A stretch of DNA of 64,000 nucleotides from Onthophagus taurus (lineage: Eukaryota > Arthropoda > Insecta > Coleoptera > Scarabaeidae). This document shows positions 60,501 through 64,000 of this stretch, one piece after another. Under the pieces are notes generated by a model, which saw only the letters and a program-made list of their open reading frames with translations, did not search any database and was not told the DNA's origin. The stretch lies in assembly GCF_036711975.1 (NCBI RefSeq), contig NC_091976.1, positions 16,678,001 to 16,742,000 of the forward strand. The letters are read 5' to 3'. The position numbers were made by a program, and so were the translations under genes. Numbering within the stretch: the first letter of the stretch is position 1; every line of letters starts with the position of its first letter.

Positions 60501-62008
60501 TAACAAATCAGTTCACGTTTAACACCCTATCAATATTCCACCTAAATTAATTTATAGTCCCTTCAAGCTTTGAATTAAGCAATAAATAGGCAGATTCGTA
60601 AAGCTTTTTTCCGACATAATTTCTGCTGTTTATTCGTAATAATTATCTTAAACAATTATACGCAAATTTGTGTAAATTTTCGTGTTATAAATAAGTAATT
60701 TCATTTGAAAGTTAAACTAAAATTTTTAATCAAGAAGCTACAAAAGATTCTTCCGGTTAAATGGTATGACGGGTGGGGCGTATTAAATTTAGTAGTTTTA
60801 TTTTACTATTTTTGTAATTATAATTATATTTACCTGTACGGATTCCGGAGCCATCATTAAAATTCCTTGAAAAATTTTACTTAAATCCCTCAAATTGAAC
60901 GTGTAATGAGTTTTAGCGGGGGTGGGCAAAAGTTCATGCAGAATGGTGGTAAAAACGTTCAATGTTGCTTTAAGTAAGGGTGTGGTGAATGATTCCTGAT
61001 CCGGAGTTCGATGCATCCAAAAATTAAGAATAGTTCCAAATATTTTTTCTTTACTTTGCTCTTCCAGTTCGGTGAAAGCCAAATAATGAAAATGTCTTAG
61101 TAAACGTGCAGTGACCGGATTTCTACCTCCACCGGGAGGTCCCATTGCAGCAACGAAATTAACATCGATAATTGTACGAAAATCTCCAATATTTTTCCTA
61201 TCATACCAACCACTAAAATCCATCCATTGTCGAATTAACTCAATTGGAGGTTGAGCTCCGTAAACTTCTAAAGCCGGCATATTAAAATCATCAATAAAAA
61301 ACACTTGTCTTTTTAATACAGGCGGTCCAAAAACACCCCTCCTTCGTCTATCTAATTTCGAATCGATCAAATCTTGGGTTTGATTTGAGGAGGTTCTCGC
61401 CGAAAACGTTATAAAATCGCAAATAAACTTTTTATGCATGTTTTTACTCAATTTTCCAATTACAGTTAAAGTTTTTCCGGTACCAGTTGGGCCAACACAT
61501 AAAACGTTACCTTCGTTCAACACGATCATTCCTAATAATTCAGCATTTCTTATTGAATGAATCGTTGCCACTTCCATATCTGAATATTTCATATCTACTG
61601 TTATTTTTATTTCTTCGACACCATCCATCCAATTTTGCCACTTTGGTGGTTTCGGATCACCATCATCAGTTGGAACTGTAAAACCACCATCATGAAGTCT
61701 AATTAAGAAAAGAAACAAACAATTAAGTTGGTGTTGAAATAAATATTTTATATTAGTGGTTCAAAATAGTGCTAAGCAACAATGAAAAACATCATAAAAA
61801 AATATTATAACTACTTGTGAAATATTAGAACTTGAAGAAAAATACCTATAATCATAGACAAGACCTGGAGCTGGAAATTGTGGTTTATGATTTTTGTCTT
61901 GCATCGTTTGTCTTAACCATTGAGAAAATTTATCTCTTCCATTATGATCGCATGTACACCCAATTGACCAAATTAAAGAAAATACTACCCAAGGAACTAA
62001 AAGTTGTG
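35345..62008 (-). CDS. Axonemal dynein heavy chain, inner-arm single-headed type (C-terminal half)
   Basis: Sixteen exons, all in phase, encode about 2,150 residues from AAA3 to the C-terminus: 61846-62008, 60834-61698, 52548-52781, 52330-52492, 52105-52274, 47885-48093, 47732-47834, 47029-47667, 46122-46970, 41277-42203, 40696-41214, 40053-40640, 36035-36530, 35794-35975, 35612-35741, 35345-35559. The amount after the FSLIWSIG block fits a ~4,000-residue DNAH of the DNAH3/7/12 group, which form single-headed inner arms in cilia and sperm flagella. In insects the expected site is the testis and ciliated sensory neurons. The N-terminal tail, AAA1 and AAA2 lie beyond the right edge. Introns of about 50-150 bp alternate with four of 3.4-8 kb full of transposons; the gene nevertheless shows no frame damage. 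All introns but one are GT-AG. The exact DNAH subtype was not settled. Confidence 0.88.
36531..38524. other. Large dynein intron: LINE scrap and degenerate repeat
   Basis: At about 36820-36960 the plus strand reads [14 protein letters not shown], an isolated LINE RT catalytic box. At about 37780-38400 a degenerate repeat with ATCGATACTAAATTG-like landmarks recurs near 37849, 38087 and 38266. The rest shows nothing recognisable. Confidence 0.45.
38533..39536 (+). mobile_element. Non-autonomous hAT element, compact copy (1,004 bp)
   Basis: A perfect 8-bp target duplication, GTCGCAAG (38525-38532 and 39537-39544), flanks ends TAGTGATGGAACGGATA and the complement of ATCCGTTCCACCACTA. Many CCGGATA-type motifs cluster in the first 110 bp and the last 80 bp. 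The interior has one 360-bp unit (38800-39159). A hAT transposase tail follows at 39346-39446 ([24 protein letters not shown], stop). It is a relative of 25433-27452. Confidence 0.85.
39545..40052. other. Remainder of the dynein intron
   Basis: Nothing recognisable; the donor of the intron is at 40052. Confidence 0.3.
40053..42203 (-). CDS. Dynein heavy chain exons: AAA5-AAA6
   Basis: Three exons. The first (41277-42203) has [16 protein letters not shown] and [16 protein letters not shown] (AAA5), then [18 protein letters not shown] leading to AAA6. The second has [20 protein letters not shown] and [15 protein letters not shown] (AAA6). The third includes [20 protein letters not shown], the [15 protein letters not shown] motif and [18 protein letters not shown], all well conserved in axonemal dyneins. 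Confidence 0.92.
42204..42919. other. Left part of the 3.9-kb dynein intron
   Basis: Acceptor region at 42204; otherwise no supported feature. Short open frames on both strands at 42658-42942 have no domain. Confidence 0.3.
42920..45770 (+). mobile_element. RTE-like LINE remnant split by a satellite array
   Basis: Left of the array the plus strand has the linker that follows the endonuclease (ATDTTK-ILGKSE, then [16 protein letters not shown]). Right of it come a WKEYF-like segment, [18 protein letters not shown] near 45207, a [19 protein letters not shown] block near 45450 and [18 protein letters not shown] near 45665, which is the RT catalytic box. These are in the correct order for one element interrupted at 43396-44935. 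Many stops make it inactive. Confidence 0.6.
43396..44935. repeat. ~180-bp satellite array, eight landmark copies
   Basis: AAAGATTCTAGTTTATGATA or close variants recur at 43396, 43578, 43827, 44008, 44221, 44399, 44586 and 44767 (spacings 182, 249, 181, 213, 178, 187, 181). Each unit also has ATTGAAATTTCCAGGAAA-like and ATCAACTGTATTTTTAAGAA segments. Variants repeat in a pattern (43396 resembles 44399; 43827 resembles 44586; 44008 resembles 44767), suggesting duplication of multi-unit blocks. Confidence 0.85.
45771..46121. other. Right end of the 3.9-kb dynein intron
   Basis: AT-rich, nothing recognised; the intron donor is at 46121. Confidence 0.3.
46122..48093 (-). CDS. Dynein heavy chain exons: end of AAA4, stalk and microtubule-binding domain, start of AAA5
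   Basis: Four exons. [19 protein letters not shown] and [18 protein letters not shown] continue AAA4. The exon at 47029-47667 holds the first stalk helix (from [16 protein letters not shown], rich in A, E and K) and the entry to the microtubule-binding domain ([12 protein letters not shown]). The exon at 46122-46970 holds the rest of that domain ([15 protein letters not shown], then [11 protein letters not shown]), the returning stalk helix, and the start of AAA5 ([16 protein letters not shown]). The splice between the two lies at [11 protein letters not shown], inside the binding domain. Helix registers look uninterrupted. Confidence 0.9.
48094..48599. other. Dynein intron sequence left of the Jockey element
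   Basis: No supported feature in this stretch. Confidence 0.3.
48600..51780 (-). mobile_element. Jockey-type LINE with gag and RT remnants
   Basis: On the minus strand, 5' to 3', a gag-like region ([18 protein letters not shown] near 51560, then [17 protein letters not shown]) is followed by two zinc knuckles near 51190-51070 ([12 protein letters not shown] and [14 protein letters not shown]). Much further on are a [19 protein letters not shown] block near 49285-49230 and the thumb [34 protein letters not shown]. Both the gag layout and the thumb match Jockey. It lies in the same orientation as the host dynein gene. Frameshifts throughout indicate it is dead. Confidence 0.75.
51781..52104. 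other. End of the 4-kb dynein intron
   Basis: No recognisable feature; the donor is at 52104. Confidence 0.3.
52105..52781 (-). CDS. Dynein heavy chain exons: AAA4
   Basis: Three exons. The first (52548-52781) starts [17 protein letters not shown] and continues directly from the AAA3 exon across an 8-kb intron. The second ends inside the AAA4 P-loop (LLLGMGGSG) and the third resumes with [11 protein letters not shown], so a 55-bp intron splits the Gly/Arg codon of GMGGSGRQ. The third ends [10 protein letters not shown]. Confidence 0.88.
52782..53459. other. Start of the 8-kb dynein intron
   Basis: AT-rich DNA after the acceptor at 52782. Nothing recognised. Confidence 0.3.
53460..53920 (+). 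mobile_element. Tc1/mariner-superfamily transposase fragment
   Basis: The plus strand reads [14 protein letters not shown], which is the (Q)HD-AP-HF block with the second catalytic Asp. After a stop, GGPIVWTP and [17 protein letters not shown] follow, the SPDLTPLDFFLWG block in which the third catalytic Asp is replaced by Gln. It is a relative of the element at 54364-55195 in opposite orientation. Confidence 0.6.
54364..55195 (-). mobile_element. Tc1/mariner-superfamily transposase, broken
   Basis: A 170-codon frame (54683-55195) starts [20 protein letters not shown] and carries the N-terminal helix-turn-helix domain, then FCQWAQERM and [20 protein letters not shown] with the first catalytic Asp. 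A frameshift leads to 54364-54768 with [29 protein letters not shown] and [19 protein letters not shown]. The second catalytic Asp (in HDGAPAHF of relatives) is Asn here, and about 25 residues around the first junction are missing. No clear terminal repeats were found. Confidence 0.7.
57397..57849. mobile_element. 453-bp MITE with ~100-bp inverted ends, TAA target duplication
   Basis: The left end GGGTGTGTTTACGTTGGAGC is matched by the complement of the right end (GGGTGCGTTTACGTTGGAGC). Similarity continues inward for about 100 bp (AACGAAATTGTTGTCATAGT, GTGTTTATATTGGA). TAA flanks both sides (57394-57396 and 57850-57852), compatible with PIF/Harbinger-type transposition. Removing it with one TAA restores the LINE reading [16 protein letters not shown]. 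Confidence 0.85.
58688..58801. mobile_element. 114-bp hairpin insertion with GTAC target duplication
   Basis: It begins AGGGTGTCC and ends GGACCCT, flanked by GTAC at 58684-58687 and 58802-58805. Inside, GAAAGCCGCAACTTTCTA and its complement form a strong hairpin, followed by a third AGAAAGTTGCGG. Removing it with one GTAC restores the LINE reading [19 protein letters not shown]. Confidence 0.8.
59371..60833. other. Right part of the 8-kb dynein intron
   Basis: At about 59897-60093 a short repeat begins TATAGGGTGCC and ends CCATCCTGTATA, an inverted-end arrangement like other AGGGTG-type elements. A segment at 60120-60300 with CCAGCGCCATCTATCAGCGA may be a further repeat. No gene. Confidence 0.35.
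60834..62008 (-). CDS. Dynein heavy chain exons: AAA3
   Basis: Two exons (61846-62008 and 60834-61698) are joined by a 147-bp intron. They contain [18 protein letters not shown], then the AAA3 Walker A GPTGTGKT, the Walker [11 protein letters not shown], and the sensor region [13 protein letters not shown]. The unit ends [17 protein letters not shown], before the AAA3/AAA4 junction. Nucleotide binding at AAA3 gates motor activity in dyneins, and the motifs here look intact. Confidence 0.9.
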
Positions 62009-62849
62009 CTGAAAAATTTTTAATATAATAAGATAACATTATTGATTAGAAATTTTATAGTATAAGAAAAGTGTTTGAAGTTTGAATTACAATTATGAAT
62101 ACAAAAGGTAGAAGGGACTATTGGTTTCGTTTAAAATTCTTATCCATTGCAAACAACCACCTTCCGATAAGAAAATACGACCCAAAGAAATTGCAACACC
62201 TCGAAAAAGATGAGTCACCAAACTAGAATCTTAACAAAACAACAGGATGCATGTAAAAAGTCGTTGATAAAGGCATCATATCGATACACAAAGAATTGCA
62301 AGTTTTTATATGTTTTTTTTGTGAAACAGATAATCTGTAACAGGAAAATTAAAAACTGCATCACAAAGTAAATGCCATTTGGTGAGTGAACAGTAATTTA
62401 AATCGATTACTGGACATTCTGCTGCACGGATGTGGAAAATCGTAAAGAGGATCTGTCGACCGACATCAAACAAGCGGCGATTAGATCCTACCTATATAGA
62501 TTTATGTATAATGGATTTCCCTGAAACGTTGAAACGGCTTTTTTGAGTTACATTATTGCTTTTCTCACAGATTTGGGCCTCATGAATCTATTTCGTGGCA
62601 TCTAGGGAATAACATGTTAAACAAGGACGGTCTCTTGTCGGCATTAAAATCATTTGGGGCAGAGGTAACATTACTTTAAAGCCACCTTGTATTTCAGATA
62701 TGCAGAATCGCATTTAGACATTTTTTAGCTTCTTCTAGTTCTTCGACCCCAAGCATTAGTTCCGACACTTTGAAATCAAAACCCTAGTCCTTCGGTATGG
62801 GAGTTGTGTGTAGGGCCTCGGAAATTCCATGGAAACGACTTTTGCTTAG
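62009..62849. other. Dynein intron at the right edge, Tc1-like end
   Basis: The acceptor of the AAA3 exon is at 62009-62010. AAGAAATTGCAACACCTCG near 62185 resembles the end of the Tc1-like fragment at 20568. The rest is unassigned. Confidence 0.35.
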
Positions 62850-63400
62850 GGAAAGAACATTAGAGATTGGAACATGGAATGTTTGCACTCTGCTGAGGGC
62901 TGAAGCATAGGCGGACCTGAGAAGTTAACTCCGGAAGCCACTACAAAAAGTGCGATGGAAAGGAACAGATACGCTGAAATCACGGCACAACACGATGTTT
63001 AATGGTGGAGTCATCGTAACCCAGCTTACGATGCTGAAAAACTCAAAACAGACATAACATTGAGAGAGCCCTACCGTGAGAGGGTAAGCAATGAAAAATA
63101 TCGGGAAACAGATGATGTGGAGCAGAAGATATAAATGGCTTTAAAGAACCATAAAAAGAGAACAATTTGTTATTTTCAGTTTAATGATGAGTGCAGACTG
63201 GCCGTTAAATCCAGCCAGAGCTAAAATGATGCAGCATCTGACGAAAGCAAACAGAGTTATTTTCATTAGAGAGAGAACGAAGACATCGCAGGTATGCCGC
63301 AAGAAGAAGCGTGTATGGGAAGAACAAAAGGTGAAGGTCATCGAGGAAACGGCCGAGATGGGAAATATCAGAGAAATCTGTAGCTGTATAAAGCAGTGGT
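62850..63400 (+). mobile_element. RTE-like LINE endonuclease and linker fragment
   Basis: LEIGTWNVCTLLRAEA at 62867 is the start of an RTE-type endonuclease (GTWNVRTL). After a large deletion comes the Lys/Arg-rich linker NPARAKMMQHLTKANRVIF, RERTKTSQVCRKKKRVWEEQ. No RT follows before the window ends. Confidence 0.55.
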
Positions 63401-64000
63401 GTACACTAATTTTTGATCAAGATCTACTTTTTATATAAATGTCTTGCCAAGATCGACCGAAGGGTTTAAAATCCTCTTTTACATTTTAAAAGTAGTCTTC
63501 CTTGGTTTTTTTTGGCTCTGAGGTCCAGATATAGATAGTTCAGATTCATGATTTTGTTGGCATTCGACTGAAAATGGCTTCACGATCGACGTTATGAACA
63601 CCACTGGTATAAAGGATGAAAAGAAGAGATTCCAAGTCCGTACAACTATGGTTTTGTACAGAGATGGTAATTTGATAGCCGTAGCGGTAAGGGTGAAAAC
63701 GGCAGCTTGGAGATGCTCCAACATCACAACTGCGTCGAAGTGGTTGAGGCCATATAATCAATGAAAAACCATAAAGCGCCCCATGAAGCCCCATTCACCT
63801 GTTATTAGGTGAATGTTTGCTATACAGTGCTTTTCAAAAGTAACGGAATAATTTGTTAAAACAATTAAAAACGGTTTATGGAGAAATCGTTAAGATGGGT
63901 CTAAAGATTTAAATTTCTTTTTTTTTGAGATAAATTACCATAAAGTTTTATAATTTCCCATTTATTTGAGAAAGAAAAATCACAGCAGTCATGCGTAACC
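63401..64000. other. Unassigned DNA at the right edge
   Basis: Minus-strand frames at 63479-63794 have no recognisable domain. Presumably still inside the dynein intron. Confidence 0.3.

Noticed and set aside
63479-63794. Overlapping minus-strand frames at the right edge
   Set aside because: No domain or motif; probably chance frames in intronic repeat debris.
1-64000. CRISPR arrays, rRNA, tRNA, bacterial operons or terminators
   Set aside because: No regular spacer-repeat arrays, no cloverleaf or rRNA core motifs seen by eye, and the genes are spliced eukaryotic genes. A tRNAscan run was not possible and could still find an isolated tRNA.

Overview
This is AT-rich eukaryotic nuclear DNA from an insect. 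Five or six spliced or single-exon protein-coding genes sit among many decayed transposons. The strongest insect marker is SLIMP, the seryl-tRNA-synthetase-like mitochondrial protein known from insects. The mix of pogo, Tc1/mariner, hAT, piggyBac-like, Jockey-like and RTE-like remnants fits a beetle-type genome, but the order is an inference. I saw no rRNA, tRNA, CRISPR array or bacterial-type operon.

Layout, left to right. 1-3643 (minus): the first two coding exons of an ARID-domain gene (ARID2/Bap170-like, SWI/SNF PBAP subunit); its downstream intron, holding hAT and piggyBac-like debris, fills the left edge. 3644-4228 is its CpG-rich upstream region, abutting a ~420-bp tandem repeat (4229-6150). 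6150-13174 is transposon country (LINE scrap, a pogo element with intact ends, a Tc1 element with intact ends). 13285-15386 (minus) is cytosolic arginyl-tRNA synthetase in three exons. 15600-19200 holds two pogo-type transposase remnants and LINE scraps. 19855-20388 and 23572-24115 (plus) are two tandem copies of a small galectin-like gene with duplicated promoters. The second copy is followed by a broken duplicate of the SLIMP 3' end. 25433-27452 is a hAT derivative whose interior has become a four-unit 360-bp array. 27764-29143 is SLIMP and 29124-29581 is the ZNF593/Bud20-type zinc-finger gene; both are on the minus strand and their coding regions overlap by 20 nt. 30182-34350 contains two LINEs in opposite orientation.

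From 62008 down to 35345 (minus) runs the C-terminal half (16 exons, about 2,150 residues) of one axonemal dynein heavy chain of the single-headed inner-arm type: AAA3, AAA4, stalk and microtubule-binding domain, AAA5, AAA6 and C-terminal domain. Small introns (about 50-150 bp) alternate with four large ones (3.4-8 kb) loaded with retrotransposons, DNA transposons and a ~180-bp satellite. One small intron appears to use a GC-AG donor.

No new multi-gene system is evident. The points most worth a second look are the overlapping ZNF593/SLIMP pair, the GC-AG intron, the galectin duplication with altered sugar-site residues, the hAT element giving rise to a tandem array, and several secondary insertions whose removal restores the reading frame of the host LINE. 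All exon boundaries were read by eye from splice signals and family similarity; no search was run.
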